Source: Chitinophagaceae bacterium
GTDB taxonomy: Bacteria; Bacteroidota; Bacteroidia; Chitinophagales; Chitinophagaceae
Assembly (NCBI GenBank): GCA_026415715.1
Contig: JAOAGO010000001.1
Span: 1-64,000 of the forward strand
Direction of reading: 5' to 3'
Length of the DNA stretch: 64,000 bases
Positions 51,048-61,455 of the stretch are shown here, in pieces (the stretch's first letter is position 1; every line of letters begins with the position of its first letter). The notes below the pieces were generated by a model, which did no database searches, was not told the origin of the DNA, and saw only the letters and a list, made by a program, of their open reading frames with translations. Made by a program: the position numbers and the translations under genes.

Positions 51048-54000
51048 TTGAGTTTGTTGTTTTCTAATAATTTCCGGAAGTATCAATTTCTGTTTTATTT
51101 AATATTTTGCTTCAACGCTGAGGCACAAGCTTTTTTTTATCCCGATAAAAAGAAACAAAGCGCTGATACTACACGTTTTCCGTTAAATGACCGCAGGGGC
51201 GACCCCTACAGCTATCCCAACCGCAATGCTTTCGATTTCCGGGATACTTCTTTTATAAAAAGGTCCATAGAATACGATCCGAAAACCAAACAATATTACA
51301 TTGTAGAAAAAATCGGAAACCGATACTATCGTACACCGGCCTCCTTTTCCATGGAAGAATTTGTACGGTTGCAGGGCCGAAAGGATGAAAATGATTATTT
51401 CAGAAAAAGGTCGCAGCTGCTGGCCAACCTGAACCGAAGACATTTTAAGCCTAAATTTAAAATTTCAAACGACTGGTTTAACCGGTTGCTGGGAGTTGGC
51501 CCCGATGGAAAAGTAAAGGTAGAAATCCGTCCCACCGGCTATGTTGAAATGCTGGCGGGTTATCAGGGTCAGCGAATTCAAAATCCTACTCTGCCGGAAA
51601 GAGCCCGTAACAACGACATTCTGGACATTAACATGAATTCACAGTTTCAGGTAGATGCCAGCCTGGGCGAAAAGTTACGCTTACCCATCAACTACAATAC
51701 TCTGGCTAACTTCAATTTTGAAAATCAGCTGAAGCTAGACTACCGCGGTAAAGATGATGATATTGTAAAGCAGTTTCAGTTGGGCAATACAAGTTTTGCC
51801 ACAAAAGGCACCCTGATTCCCGGGGCGCAAAATCTATTCGGAGTAAAAACACAGCTTCAGTTCGGCAAGTTGTGGGTTACTTCCGTGTTTGCCAACATGC
51901 AGTCGCAGCGACAGTCGCAAAACTTTCAGGGCGGAACAGCAGCCCAAACCTTCAGCGTAAAAGCCGATGAGTATGATGAAAACCGCCACTTCCTGCTGGC
52001 GCAGTATTTCCGCGACAACTATAACACGGCCATGAAGCAGCTGCCGGTCGTGAATTCCAAAGTGCAGATTTTACGTATTGAAGTGTGGGTAACGAACCGT
52101 ACCGGTGCCACCACCGAAACCCGGGATGTGGTAGCCTTTATGGATTTGGGAGAAAGAAACCCCTACCGTACACCGCTGCTCAGCGGCTCAGGCGACGCAT
52201 TACCCCGAAATGATGCCAACAACTTGTATTCGGTGCTGACGGCCAATCCCAACTTCAGAAATTCGGCAACAGTTCAGAATGAACTGGTCAATTTCGGACT
52301 GGTTCCCGTTCAGGATTTTGAAAAAACCTTTGCCCGTAAACTTACACCTACAGACTTTTATTTCAATCCGCAAATCGGGTTTATTTCGCTCAATCAACCT
52401 CTTCAGCCGGATGAAGTGCTGGGAGTAGCCTTTCAATATACCTATAACGGAAGAATTTATCAGGTGGGCGAATTTTCGCAGGACGTTCCGCCCGATACAA
52501 CCGGAACAACTCAGCGGGTATTGTTTCTGAAAATGCTGAAAGCCACTTCACAACGTACCCAACTGCCTATCTGGGATTTAATGATGAAAAATGTGTATTC
52601 CGTAGGTTTCGGGCAACTGGAACGACAGGACTTTCAGCTGCACATTACATACGAAGAACCCAGCTTTGGAGAAAAACGTTATCTGCCGCCGCAAGACGTG
52701 CTTGACCCGTACAAAGGAATACCGTTAATAGCATTAACCAATTTAGACCGGTTAAATAATCAGAATGACCCTCAGCCCGACGGCATGTTTGATTACGTGG
52801 AAGGGTTTACGGTTATCTCATCGCAGAGCCGGATCATCTTTCCCGTACTGGAACCATTTGGCCGCGATCTGGATTATATTTACGCCAATCAGACACTGCG
52901 GGATAAGTATCTCTTTTATCCGCTGTATGATACCATTAAAGCCATAGCCCAAACCTATGCCCATCTAAATCGTTTCCGGATTTCAGGTAAATCACGCTCT
53001 TCAGGCTCAGCGTACGGAAGCGGACTTGCGGGGGGTCAAAATCCCGGCGGCCTGCCCGGCGCTACGTCCGGGGAATATCAGCTGGGTTTTAATATTCCGA
53101 GAGGCTCCGTAATTGTCACGGCCAACGGTCAGGTGTTGCAGGAAAATGTAGATTATGAAATTAACTACGACCTGGGAACGCTTCGCATAACCAATCCGGC
53201 CATCCTGAATTCAGGCATCCCCGTAAACATTCAGTATGAAAACAACCAGGCTTTCGGATTTCAGCAAAGAAATTATATGGGGCTCAGGTTGGATTATCTG
53301 GCCAATAAAAAATTGTCATTCGGAGGAACGATTGTTCGCCTGGGGGAAAGGCCTTTCTTTATAAAACAGTTGTATAATGAAGACCCTGTTCGGAATACCA
53401 TGTTCGGCTTCGACCTGGACTACCGGAACAATTTGCCACGCCTGACGAAATGGTTGGATAAACTTCCTTTTTACTCCACCAAAGCCATGTCGTCTGTTAC
53501 CGCATCCGTGGAAGCAGCTTATTTACAACCCGGCCATCCGCCCCAGATCAATGCCAGCCGAAGGGATAAGGGAGGTCAGGTGTATATTGATGATTTTGAA
53601 GGAACCCGAGCCAATTTGGATCTGCGCTTTCCTTTGATAAGCTGGGCGCTGGCTTCGGTACCGCAGGGCAACGGACTTTTTCCCGAAGCTTCGTTGAACA
53701 ATGATTTACGAAGCGGATACAACAGGGCCCGTATTGCCTGGTATAATATTGAACCGAATCTACAGGAAAGAAGAAATCCCAACAATCCCTTACGAAATAA
53801 TCCCGACGAATTGTCAAAACCGGAAACCCGTCAGGTTTTGCAAAGAGAAATATTCCCGTTCCGCACCGTACAATTTGGCGAAGGATTATTAACGACGTTT
53901 GATATTGCATTTTATCCGAGAGAAAAAGGACCATATAATTTCGAGGCTTCGCCTTCAAGAATAGATGCCAATGGCAGGCTGCGCTTTCCGAAACAAGCCT

Positions 54001-56030
54001 GGGGCGGACTGATGCGAAATATTGACCAGATTGATTTTGAAACCGCCAACATTGAATTTATAGAATTCTGGCTGCAGGATCCTTTTATTGAAAACAACAG
54101 AAACCCCAACGGCGGACAACTTTATTTTAATCTCGGAAATATTTCGGAAGATATTCTGAAAGACGGCAAACGCATGTATGAAAACGGACTACCCACGGCC
54201 CGAAACAATGCACCGGTAGATAATAATACGGTATGGGGCAAAACACCGGCAAACCCCATGCAGATTACCAACGCCTTCAGTAACGACCCGGGCGACAGGC
54301 CTTTGCAGGATGTGGGCCTTGACGGATTGAGAGATGAGGAAGAAAAAGTAAAATTTTCTGCTTATCTCAATTCGCTGCAGTCTGCCTTCGGAGCTTCGTC
54401 GCCTGTTTATCAAAACGCCCTTAAAGACCCTGCGGGAGATAATTTCATCCCTTACCGGGATCCGTCTTTTGACCAGGGAACACCGGCCGGCATTCTTCAG
54501 CGATATAAAATGATCAATAATCCGCAAGGCAACTCCGTTATAGCCGATAATAACACTCAGTTTATTAATGCCTTTACGCAATATCCCGATCAGGAAGAAT
54601 TTAACCGGGATAATACCATGAATGAGGTAGAAGAATATTTTCAGTACAGAATTGATCTGAAGCCCAACATGCTGCCGGGCATCACCCCTTATCTCACCGA
54701 TGTGCGGGTAGTACCTGTGCGGCTGGCCAACGGACGAACCCGGAATGAAAAATGGTATCTGTTCCGCATTCCCGTAGAACAATATCAACTGAAAGTAGGT
54801 AATATTCCCGACTTAAAATCCATACGTTTTATCCGGATATTTTTACATGGCTTTGAAGATACCATTGTACTGCGATTTGGAAAACTGGAACTGATCAGAA
54901 ACCAGTGGAGAAAATACCGCCAGGTGATAGACACCACCGGCAGATACGTGAATTTACCCAATCCTGATCCTACAGTTGTTAATACCCTTGCGGTAAATAT
55001 TGAAGAAAATGATCAGCGCCAACCCATCCCATACCGCATTCCTCCCGGTATTGAACGGCAGCAACAACTCAGTAATAATAACGTGCCGTTACTGCTCAAT
55101 GAGCAGGCGGTGAGCCTTCAGGTATGCGGCTTGTCGCAGAATGAAGCCAGAGGAATTTTTAAAACCGTTAACCTCGACATGACGCAGTACAAAAAACTGC
55201 AGATGTTTGTGCATGCCGAATCGGTGCCGAATTACGAGCCGATAATTTTCGGACAACTGTGGGCCGTTATCCGTATTGGAAATGATTTTTCTTCCAACTA
55301 CTATGAAATCAAATATCCTTTGCATATTACGCCTTTTGGCGAAAGAGACAGCGCTAAAATCTGGCCGGAAAAAAATAATCTGGATTTTGAACTGGATATT
55401 TTAACCCGATTAAAATCAAACCGAAACCGCCTTGGCATTTTGCCTTCGCAATTTTACAGCGAACGAATGCCTGACGGAAGAGTGTATGGTATAATCGGTA
55501 ATCCGAATCTGGGACAAGTTCGGGGTATTCTGCTCGGCGTACTGAATACCGAACAGGAGTCCATGTGTACGGAAGTATGGTTTAATGAGCTCCGCTTATC
55601 GCAACTGGATGAAAACGGAGGCTGGGCTGCCAATGCCCGGGTAGATTTTCGGTTGGCCGATCTGGGCACGCTGACGTTGAACGGTACAGCCCGAACCAAA
55701 GGGTTTGGTACGCTGGAACAAAGGGTAAATGAACGAAGCCGCGAAGACGTTTATACCTTTGACGCAAATGCCAATATTGAAGCCGGAAAGCTGCTTCCGA
55801 AACAACTGGGGTTGCAGATTCCTGTTTATGCCGGCTTCAGCTATCGCATCAGTAACCCCGAATACGATCCTTACGACCTGGATATAAAACTGAAAGAAAA
55901 ACTGAAACAGGCGCCGGGCGAAAAGAAAGATTCCATCCGTAATGATGCGGTAGATGTTACAGTGATCAAAACCGTGAATCTGACGAATGTACGTAAAACA
56001 AAAACAGACGGTAAGAAACCGAAAATCTGA
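51048..56030 (+). CDS. sprA: Cell surface protein SprA, N-terminal two thirds (frameshift at the end)
   Basis: SprA is the giant outer-membrane translocon of the type IX secretion system. The start codon is TTG at 51048 with a clear Shine-Dalgarno stretch (GTAGGAG, 51035-51041), which is rare in this phylum, followed by a signal segment (FLFYLIFCFNAEAQA). SprA landmarks include RPTGYVEMLAGYQGQ, NINMNSQFQVDASLGEKL and YEINYDLGTLRITNP. The frame ends at TGA 56028-56030 after DGKKPKI. The sequence continues as SprA in the frame beginning at 56030, so one base (probably a G of TGG) is missing there. The repaired protein has about 2482 residues, normal for SprA. As SprA is needed for type IX secretion, an assembly error is quite possible. 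Confidence 0.93.
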   Translation: MSLLFSNNFRKYQFLFYLIFCFNAEAQAFFYPDKKKQSADTTRFPLNDRRGDPYSYPNRNAFDFRDTSFIKRSIEYDPKTKQYYIVEKIGNRYYRTPASFSMEEFVRLQGRKDENDYFRKRSQLLANLNRRHFKPKFKISNDWFNRLLGVGPDGKVKVEIRPTGYVEMLAGYQGQRIQNPTLPERARNNDILDINMNSQFQVDASLGEKLRLPINYNTLANFNFENQLKLDYRGKDDDIVKQFQLGNTSFATKGTLIPGAQNLFGVKTQLQFGKLWVTSVFANMQSQRQSQNFQGGTAAQTFSVKADEYDENRHFLLAQYFRDNYNTAMKQLPVVNSKVQILRIEVWVTNRTGATTETRDVVAFMDLGERNPYRTPLLSGSGDALPRNDANNLYSVLTANPNFRNSATVQNELVNFGLVPVQDFEKTFARKLTPTDFYFNPQIGFISLNQPLQPDEVLGVAFQYTYNGRIYQVGEFSQDVPPDTTGTTQRVLFLKMLKATSQRTQLPIWDLMMKNVYSVGFGQLERQDFQLHITYEEPSFGEKRYLPPQDVLDPYKGIPLIALTNLDRLNNQNDPQPDGMFDYVEGFTVISSQSRIIFPVLEPFGRDLDYIYANQTLRDKYLFYPLYDTIKAIAQTYAHLNRFRISGKSRSSGSAYGSGLAGGQNPGGLPGATSGEYQLGFNIPRGSVIVTANGQVLQENVDYEINYDLGTLRITNPAILNSGIPVNIQYENNQAFGFQQRNYMGLRLDYLANKKLSFGGTIVRLGERPFFIKQLYNEDPVRNTMFGFDLDYRNNLPRLTKWLDKLPFYSTKAMSSVTASVEAAYLQPGHPPQINASRRDKGGQVYIDDFEGTRANLDLRFPLISWALASVPQGNGLFPEASLNNDLRSGYNRARIAWYNIEPNLQERRNPNNPLRNNPDELSKPETRQVLQREIFPFRTVQFGEGLLTTFDIAFYPREKGPYNFEASPSRIDANGRLRFPKQAWGGLMRNIDQIDFETANIEFIEFWLQDPFIENNRNPNGGQLYFNLGNISEDILKDGKRMYENGLPTARNNAPVDNNTVWGKTPANPMQITNAFSNDPGDRPLQDVGLDGLRDEEEKVKFSAYLNSLQSAFGASSPVYQNALKDPAGDNFIPYRDPSFDQGTPAGILQRYKMINNPQGNSVIADNNTQFINAFTQYPDQEEFNRDNTMNEVEEYFQYRIDLKPNMLPGITPYLTDVRVVPVRLANGRTRNEKWYLFRIPVEQYQLKVGNIPDLKSIRFIRIFLHGFEDTIVLRFGKLELIRNQWRKYRQVIDTTGRYVNLPNPDPTVVNTLAVNIEENDQRQPIPYRIPPGIERQQQLSNNNVPLLLNEQAVSLQVCGLSQNEARGIFKTVNLDMTQYKKLQMFVHAESVPNYEPIIFGQLWAVIRIGNDFSSNYYEIKYPLHITPFGERDSAKIWPEKNNLDFELDILTRLKSNRNRLGILPSQFYSERMPDGRVYGIIGNPNLGQVRGILLGVLNTEQESMCTEVWFNELRLSQLDENGGWAANARVDFRLADLGTLTLNGTARTKGFGTLEQRVNERSREDVYTFDANANIEAGKLLPKQLGLQIPVYAGFSYRISNPEYDPYDLDIKLKEKLKQAPGEKKDSIRNDAVDVTVIKTVNLTNVRKTKTDGKKPKI

Positions 56031-56122
56031 GCCTGACCAATTTTGACTTCAGCTATTCTTACATTCAAACATTAACCCATAATCCGCTTATCGAAAAAGA
56101 CGAACTACGCCGTACGCGGGGA

Positions 56123-58495
56123 GTGTTGGGTTATACCTATGCGCCGCAGGCCCGCAGCCTTGAGCCGTTTAAGAAATTCATAAAATCCAAATCGCCCTGG
56201 TTATCGCTTATCAGAGATTTCAATTTCAACTATGCCCCGTCGCAGATTTCATTCAGGGCCGATTTACTGAGGCAGTTTGGAGCAACACGGTTGCGAAATA
56301 TAGGCGGAGGTCCTTACAAAATACCCGAAACGTTCAATAAATATTTCACCTTCGACCGCTACTATATTCTGCAATGGCCGCTTACCCAATCGTTGAATAT
56401 TGATTTTTCCGCCATCAACAATGCCCGTATTGATGAGCCTTTCGGTCATATTGATACCAGAGCCAAAAAAGATTCCGTCAGAAAAAATGTACTGAAAGGA
56501 GGGCGAAATACAAATTACCGGCAAGACCTGACTATCAATTATCAGTTGCCTACGCAAAAAATTCCGTTACTGAGCTGGACGGCCATCCGCGCCAGTTATA
56601 ATACCAGATACAACTGGGTGGCAGCTTCATTGCTGGAAAGAACACCCGAAATCAATCTTGGGCATACTTTGTCCAACACGCAGACCCGAACCCTGAACGG
56701 CGAATTCAAACTTGAAGAATTATATTATAAATCAAGGCTTCTGCGGGCTATACTGGCCGATAATAACACCAACATACCCGGCATGCCCGGAAGACAAAAC
56801 GACGGTGATAAAAAAGGGAAAAAGGAAAAAGACAAAGGAAAAAACAATAAAGAAAATATAAATGTAAAGACGGAAGAGCAGAAAACACAAGTTGAAGACT
56901 TTATATTTCCGACGCAACAGCAACAGCAGAGTGCAGAGCCCAAAGCCGATACGATTCGAAACAAAAAAGGAAAAATCATTAAAATCAAAAAGCCCAAAAA
57001 GAAAAAAGAAAAAAAGCAAAAAGAGCCGAAAGATCCTAACCGGTTACCCGAAGTCGGGAAATTTGCGAAATTCTTTGGCCGGATTTTAACTTCCGTAAAG
57101 CGGGTAGGCGTTCAATATACCGAAGACATGGGAACGACGCTGCCGGGGTATATGGACAGCACAAGGATTTTCGGCTACAATCCGCGCAGCAGACAACCCG
57201 GATTTGATTTCATTTTCGGTTATCAGCCCGATACCAACTGGATAAACCGAATGGGCGCCCGGGGATTGTTCTCAACCGATACGTTGGTTACCAAACTGAT
57301 TCAGCAGCGCTACAATCAGCGACTGAATATGACCGCACAGGTAAGTCCGTTCCGCGATTTCAATATTGATATCACATTAGATAAAACATTCGACAAGCAA
57401 TATTCCGAACTGTACAAGGATACGAGCAAATTTGATAACATAGGGCTTACCCGGCTGAATCCCTATGCCATGGGCAGTTTCAGTATCAGCTACATTTCAT
57501 TCCAGACTTTGTTTACACGATTTAATCCCGAAGAAGTTTCCGAAAACTTTAAAAAGTTTGAAAGCTACCGTTCCGTTTTATCCAAACGTCTCGCTGCTTT
57601 GAATCCTTACCAGGGGGGTGTAATTGATCCCAACGACCCGGAATATTATAAAGGATACGGAAGGTATGCGCAAGATGTTGTTATACCGGCATTCCTTGCG
57701 GCTTATACCAAAAAAGATCCGCAAAAAGTAACCTTAATGAAAAGCAGCAACCCGAATATTCGTTCCAATCCCTTTGCTGGACTGATACCGTTGCCCAACT
57801 GGACCATTACCTATAACGGCTTATCCCGCATACCGGGACTGGATAAAATATTTACCAATTTCAGCATACGGCATGGCTACCAGAGTACGCTCAGCATGAA
57901 TAGTTTTAATACGGCATTACTGTTTCTCGACCCCCTCCGTGTCGGTTATCCGTACTTCCGCGATACTTTGACCGGAAATTATATTCCCTATTTCCTGGTG
58001 CCTAACATTACGATACAGGAAGCCTTCAGTCCGTTGCTTGAGGTGGATATCACCTTTACCAACCAAATCAGCACACGGTTTGAGTACAGCAAAAGGCGCC
58101 AGCTTAGCCTGAGCCTGATAGATTATCAACTCGCCGAAAATCAGTCCACCGAAATAACCTTTGGTTTCAACTGGAGGCGGAAGGGATTTCCCGGGCTTTC
58201 GCAAATTAAATTCGGCAAAAAGGAATTTCAGTTGGATAATGATGTAAATATTCGTTGCGATATCAGTGTCCGCGATGATGCTACGGCCAACAGTAAATTA
58301 GATCAGCGCATGGCCTTCGGCACGGGAGGTCAAAAAGTGATTCGCATTGCACCCTCCATTGATTATGTACTGAATAACCGCATTAATCTTCGCCTGTTTT
58401 TTGAACAAAACCGAAACATTCCGAAAATCAGCAACGCCTTCCCGGTATCCAATACAAGAGCGGGAGTTCAGATCCGGGTATCACTGGCGCAATAA
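56123..58495 (+). CDS. sprA: SprA, C-terminal third after the frameshift
   Basis: Coding continues from 56030 (SLTNFDFSYSYIQTLTHN PL..., read with the missing base restored), and 56123 is only the first start codon in that frame. The segment has the long strands of the SprA barrel (GVLGYTYAP, FNFNYAPSQISFRADL, ITFGFNWRRKGFPGLSQ) and ends in VSNTRAGVQIRVSLAQ. Between about residues 220 and 310 lies a very basic Lys-rich insertion (GKKEKDKGKNNKEN and KIKKPKKKKEKKQK), probably a periplasmic or surface loop. It has no usual start, no ribosome binding site and no promoter, so it is not a separate gene. Confidence 0.9.
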   Translation: MLGYTYAPQARSLEPFKKFIKSKSPWLSLIRDFNFNYAPSQISFRADLLRQFGATRLRNIGGGPYKIPETFNKYFTFDRYYILQWPLTQSLNIDFSAINNARIDEPFGHIDTRAKKDSVRKNVLKGGRNTNYRQDLTINYQLPTQKIPLLSWTAIRASYNTRYNWVAASLLERTPEINLGHTLSNTQTRTLNGEFKLEELYYKSRLLRAILADNNTNIPGMPGRQNDGDKKGKKEKDKGKNNKENINVKTEEQKTQVEDFIFPTQQQQQSAEPKADTIRNKKGKIIKIKKPKKKKEKKQKEPKDPNRLPEVGKFAKFFGRILTSVKRVGVQYTEDMGTTLPGYMDSTRIFGYNPRSRQPGFDFIFGYQPDTNWINRMGARGLFSTDTLVTKLIQQRYNQRLNMTAQVSPFRDFNIDITLDKTFDKQYSELYKDTSKFDNIGLTRLNPYAMGSFSISYISFQTLFTRFNPEEVSENFKKFESYRSVLSKRLAALNPYQGGVIDPNDPEYYKGYGRYAQDVVIPAFLAAYTKKDPQKVTLMKSSNPNIRSNPFAGLIPLPNWTITYNGLSRIPGLDKIFTNFSIRHGYQSTLSMNSFNTALLFLDPLRVGYPYFRDTLTGNYIPYFLVPNITIQEAFSPLLEVDITFTNQISTRFEYSKRRQLSLSLIDYQLAENQSTEITFGFNWRRKGFPGLSQIKFGKKEFQLDNDVNIRCDISVRDDATANSKLDQRMAFGTGGQKVIRIAPSIDYVLNNRINLRLFFEQNRNIPKISNAFPVSNTRAGVQIRVSLAQ

Positions 58496-58680
58496 TCAGA
58501 AAGAGCTTAAGCTTCAGGAAAATTTTCCTATGTTTTCAGGTTGAATATTATTACACCATTTTTATTTCACATATTTTTAATCATCTGTTTATCCCGGTTC
58601 TGCATCTTTAATGAAAATACCGGCTGAATGAAAGCACAGGTGTTTCGTTGGCAGTTATTTCAAATCAGTCTGTTTTATAA

Positions 58681-58974
58681 ATGAAAAAAGCCATCTCCAT
58701 ATCAGTCCGGTTCGATTCGCCCGAACTTATCAGTCATCTGGTTGAACAATTAGCTCGTTGCATAAGCCATGACGGATATTTCCGGCAGTGGGTGCCGTAC
58801 GGATATGTTGCTGTTGATTTTTCTTTCACGGAAATTCATGTAAGCGGCATTATAATACTTGAAGATGAATTTTCCGATGGCGTTTCCATGCCATTCACAA
58901 CCTGTTATATGTATGTTTGTACCAGAGAAATGAATGAGCCATTTAAAATGTTCTGTGGCTTGTCTTTCAATTGA
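58681..58974 (+). CDS. Hypothetical small protein
   Basis: A 97-residue frame begins with ATG 58681 (MKKAISISVRFDSPELISHL) and has plausible amino acid composition, with an amphipathic helix at the start and beta-type segments after it. There are no recognised motifs, no signal peptide and no clear promoter. The start overlaps the stop of an 18-codon frame (58629-58685) by four bases. It may be real, but conservation cannot be judged here. Confidence 0.4.
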   Translation: MKKAISISVRFDSPELISHLVEQLARCISHDGYFRQWVPYGYVAVDFSFTEIHVSGIIILEDEFSDGVSMPFTTCYMYVCTREMNEPFKMFCGLSFN

Positions 58975-59429
58975 CGTTACTGAAGGTTATTTTGTTGACA
59001 TTCTGTGTTCAGTATCGAAATGGTTTGTTTATACAAATCTTTTGCTCATTACAGTGAGTTGACAATACTCATTGCTCCAAACTCAATTTATTTTCACAGA
59101 ACTCCGGTTAGATGAAACATCAGACTTATCTCATAGGAATCGTAAATCAAATTAATAAGATGAAAACTTAGGATTTTTGTTTTAAAGGTGGATAAGATTT
59201 TGGCGGATAAGTATTTTTTCGTCAAAGATGTGAAAAAAGCGTCACTACAACCCGATAAGGAAGTACATTGAAGAGCGTGACGGCGTGTAATACCGGGCAG
59301 CCATAGCAAAGAATAAACACTGATAACCGGACTAACCGGCATACCACGTACCTGCATATAATGGATGCAGGGCATTTTCAACTGCTACAACCGGAAATGC
59401 AACCGCTCTTTAATATCTATTAATTTCAT
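58975..59429. other. Intergenic region without recognisable content
   Basis: This 455-base gap between the hypothetical gene and anmK shows no convincing gene, hairpin terminator or promoter. A 95-codon minus-strand frame inside it lacks protein-like features. Confidence 0.5.
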
Positions 59430-60521
59430 TCAGGCTTCCTGCCCCAACCACAAAGCGCCGCCGATACTGTTGCGGGAAGCGCCGGTTACCGAAGCCAGCA
59501 CCGTATATTCCTGACGCCAGCGCAGCACGCCGATAAACGCCATAATCAGCGCTTCTTTGTAATCAATTATCCGGGCATCGGGAACTACCGTTTCTATATC
59601 TGCTTTGCTCAAATGTTCTTTGAGGCGGCTTATCAGAAAGGTATTGTGTGCGCCGCCGCCGGTAACCAGCAGTCTTTTTTTTCTGTTGGTAAAGGGAATG
59701 ATTTGCTGCAGTGAACGACCGATTTGTAATACAATATGTTCGGTATAGGTTCTCAGAGCATCGGCCGGACGGGCACAAAATTTTATTACCAAAGGAAAAA
59801 CCACATCGGTGCCGAATTCGTTGGCCAGCGATTTCGGATAGGGTTTTTGATAATATTCCAGCCGATTCAGTTCCTGCAGGCATTCGATATGGAGTGTTCC
59901 CGATGCGGCAAGATTTCCGGACTCGTCAAATTCCATTCCGGCTTCGCCGGCCAGCATGTTCAGTACCCGGTTTGCCGGACAAACGTCAAAGGCAATAAAC
60001 CGTTCGGCATTTACGGTTATGTTGGCAATACCACCCAGATTGAGATAAGCGTCATAATCGCCGAGCAAAAGTTTTTCGCCGATGGGAACAATCGGTGCGC
60101 CCTGGCCCCCCAGCGCTACATCCAGCGCCCGCAGGTCAGATACGACGGGTAGCCCTGTTCGGGCAGCTATGGCAGCGCCATCGCCTAACTGTGCCGTCAT
60201 CATCCCGGATGGATTATGAAACGTAGTATGACCGTGTGAAGCTATCAGCGAAACCTGAAAATGAAGCTGATTTTCCTCAATAAAACGGTTGACTTGTTTG
60301 CCAAGATAATGCCCGTATTCTGCATGTAACATCAGATAATCCTGAGCCGAAAGTGTGGTGGCTGATTTCAGCCTGTGTTGCCAGTATGAATTATAAGGAT
60401 AACAGGCGGCATGCGTCAGGTCAAACTTCCAGCTTCCGTTTTCCTGCCGGAACGACGCAAAGGCAATATCCAGCCCGTCCAGTGAGCTGCCGCTCATCAA
60501 TCCGATAGCGCGGTAAATCAT
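59430..60521 (-). CDS. anmK: Anhydro-N-acetylmuramic acid kinase
   Basis: AnmK hydrolyses and phosphorylates 1,6-anhydro-N-acetylmuramic acid in cell-wall recycling. The N-terminus IGLMSGSSLDGLDIAF and the ATPase-fold segments LIASHGHTTFH, LNLGGIANIT and VTGGGAHNTFL are diagnostic. At 363 residues the length is normal. A near-consensus -7 element (TAAATTTT, minus 60534-60527) sits close to the ATG. It diverges from upp, with overlapping promoter regions. Confidence 0.93.
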   Translation of the reverse strand: MIYRAIGLMSGSSLDGLDIAFASFRQENGSWKFDLTHAACYPYNSYWQHRLKSATTLSAQDYLMLHAEYGHYLGKQVNRFIEENQLHFQVSLIASHGHTTFHNPSGMMTAQLGDGAAIAARTGLPVVSDLRALDVALGGQGAPIVPIGEKLLLGDYDAYLNLGGIANITVNAERFIAFDVCPANRVLNMLAGEAGMEFDESGNLAASGTLHIECLQELNRLEYYQKPYPKSLANEFGTDVVFPLVIKFCARPADALRTYTEHIVLQIGRSLQQIIPFTNRKKRLLVTGGGAHNTFLISRLKEHLSKADIETVVPDARIIDYKEALIMAFIGVLRWRQEYTVLASVTGASRNSIGGALWLGQEA

Positions 60522-60546
60522 AATTTAAAATTTAGCAATAACCCAT

Positions 60547-60554
60547 TAGCTTTG
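60547..60554 (+). promoter_or_regulatory. -7 promoter element of upp
   Basis: TAGCTTTG matches TAnnTTTG. ATG 60619 lies 65 bases downstream. The near-consensus anmK element on the other strand is 13 bases away. Confidence 0.55.
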
Positions 60555-60618
60555 CCGCAAGTTACATTTCCGTTTCGGCTTATGAACGATAAGCCCGGAT
60601 ATTCTGAAAATTCAACTC

Positions 60619-61269
60619 ATGGTTCATCACCTCAGCAAACATCACTCGCTTGTCAGCAACTGGATTGCGGAATTGCGTGACAGTCAAGTGCAGACCGACC
60701 GGATGCGTTTCAGACGAAACCTGGAACGACTGGGAGAAATTATGGCTTACGAAATCAGCAAGACACTTCCCTATGAAGAAAAAGAGGTGCAAACCCCTTT
60801 GGGCACGGCTACGCAAAAAGTGCTGAAAGAACAACCCGTGCTGGCTACCATTCTCCGCGCCGGTTTGCCCATGCATCAGGGTTTACTGAATTATTTTGAC
60901 AAGGCCGACAATGCATTTATCTCGGCTTACCGAAAACACCATAATGACGGCAGCTTTGAAATCAGTCTGGAATATCTATCCTGCCCCGACCTGGAAAACC
61001 GCATTGTGATTCTGTCAGATCCCATGCTGGCCACCGGATCTTCACTGGCAAAAACGATTCAGTTTCTGAAAGAAGAAGGAAAACCCGCCGTACTTCATAT
61101 CGTTACTGCCATTGCCTGCACGGTTGGTATTGAGCATGTAAAAAGCGCTGAGCCCGATGCCATCATCTGGTGCGGCGATATTGATGATGAGCTCACCGCC
61201 AAGGGTTATATTGTACCCGGCCTTGGCGATGCCGGCGACCTGGCCTTCGGCGCCAAAGTGCAGTATTGA
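60619..61269 (+). CDS. upp: Uracil phosphoribosyltransferase
   Basis: Upp makes UMP from uracil and PRPP in the pyrimidine salvage pathway. The PRPP-binding loop is VILSDPMLATGSSL, the substrate flap is near AYRKHHNDG, and TILRAGLPMHQG is the conserved N-lobe motif. The C-terminal GLGDAGDLAFGAK matches the uracil-binding site (usually GxGDxGDRxFGT). At 216 residues the length is typical. It has its own promoter and no evident operon partner. Confidence 0.93.
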   Translation: MVHHLSKHHSLVSNWIAELRDSQVQTDRMRFRRNLERLGEIMAYEISKTLPYEEKEVQTPLGTATQKVLKEQPVLATILRAGLPMHQGLLNYFDKADNAFISAYRKHHNDGSFEISLEYLSCPDLENRIVILSDPMLATGSSLAKTIQFLKEEGKPAVLHIVTAIACTVGIEHVKSAEPDAIIWCGDIDDELTAKGYIVPGLGDAGDLAFGAKVQY

Positions 61270-61455
61270 ATTCCTAACAAGAATTTCTCCCCGTCAAGCG
61301 GCATAAGTTTCTGTTAATAAGGCTGAAATGAGCAGCATAAATATGTTTTTTGAAGTCTGAACTAAGATTACTAATTTTAAATTTTCTTTTCTGAAAACAT
61401 AGCGGTTCATTTTGTAAATTGTATGAATGTGTGCAGGATTGAAAACTTTCGTGGA

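Noticed and set aside
59094-59381. 95-codon minus-strand frame between the hypothetical gene and anmK
   Set aside because: The composition looks random and there is no start signal. It probably arises by chance.
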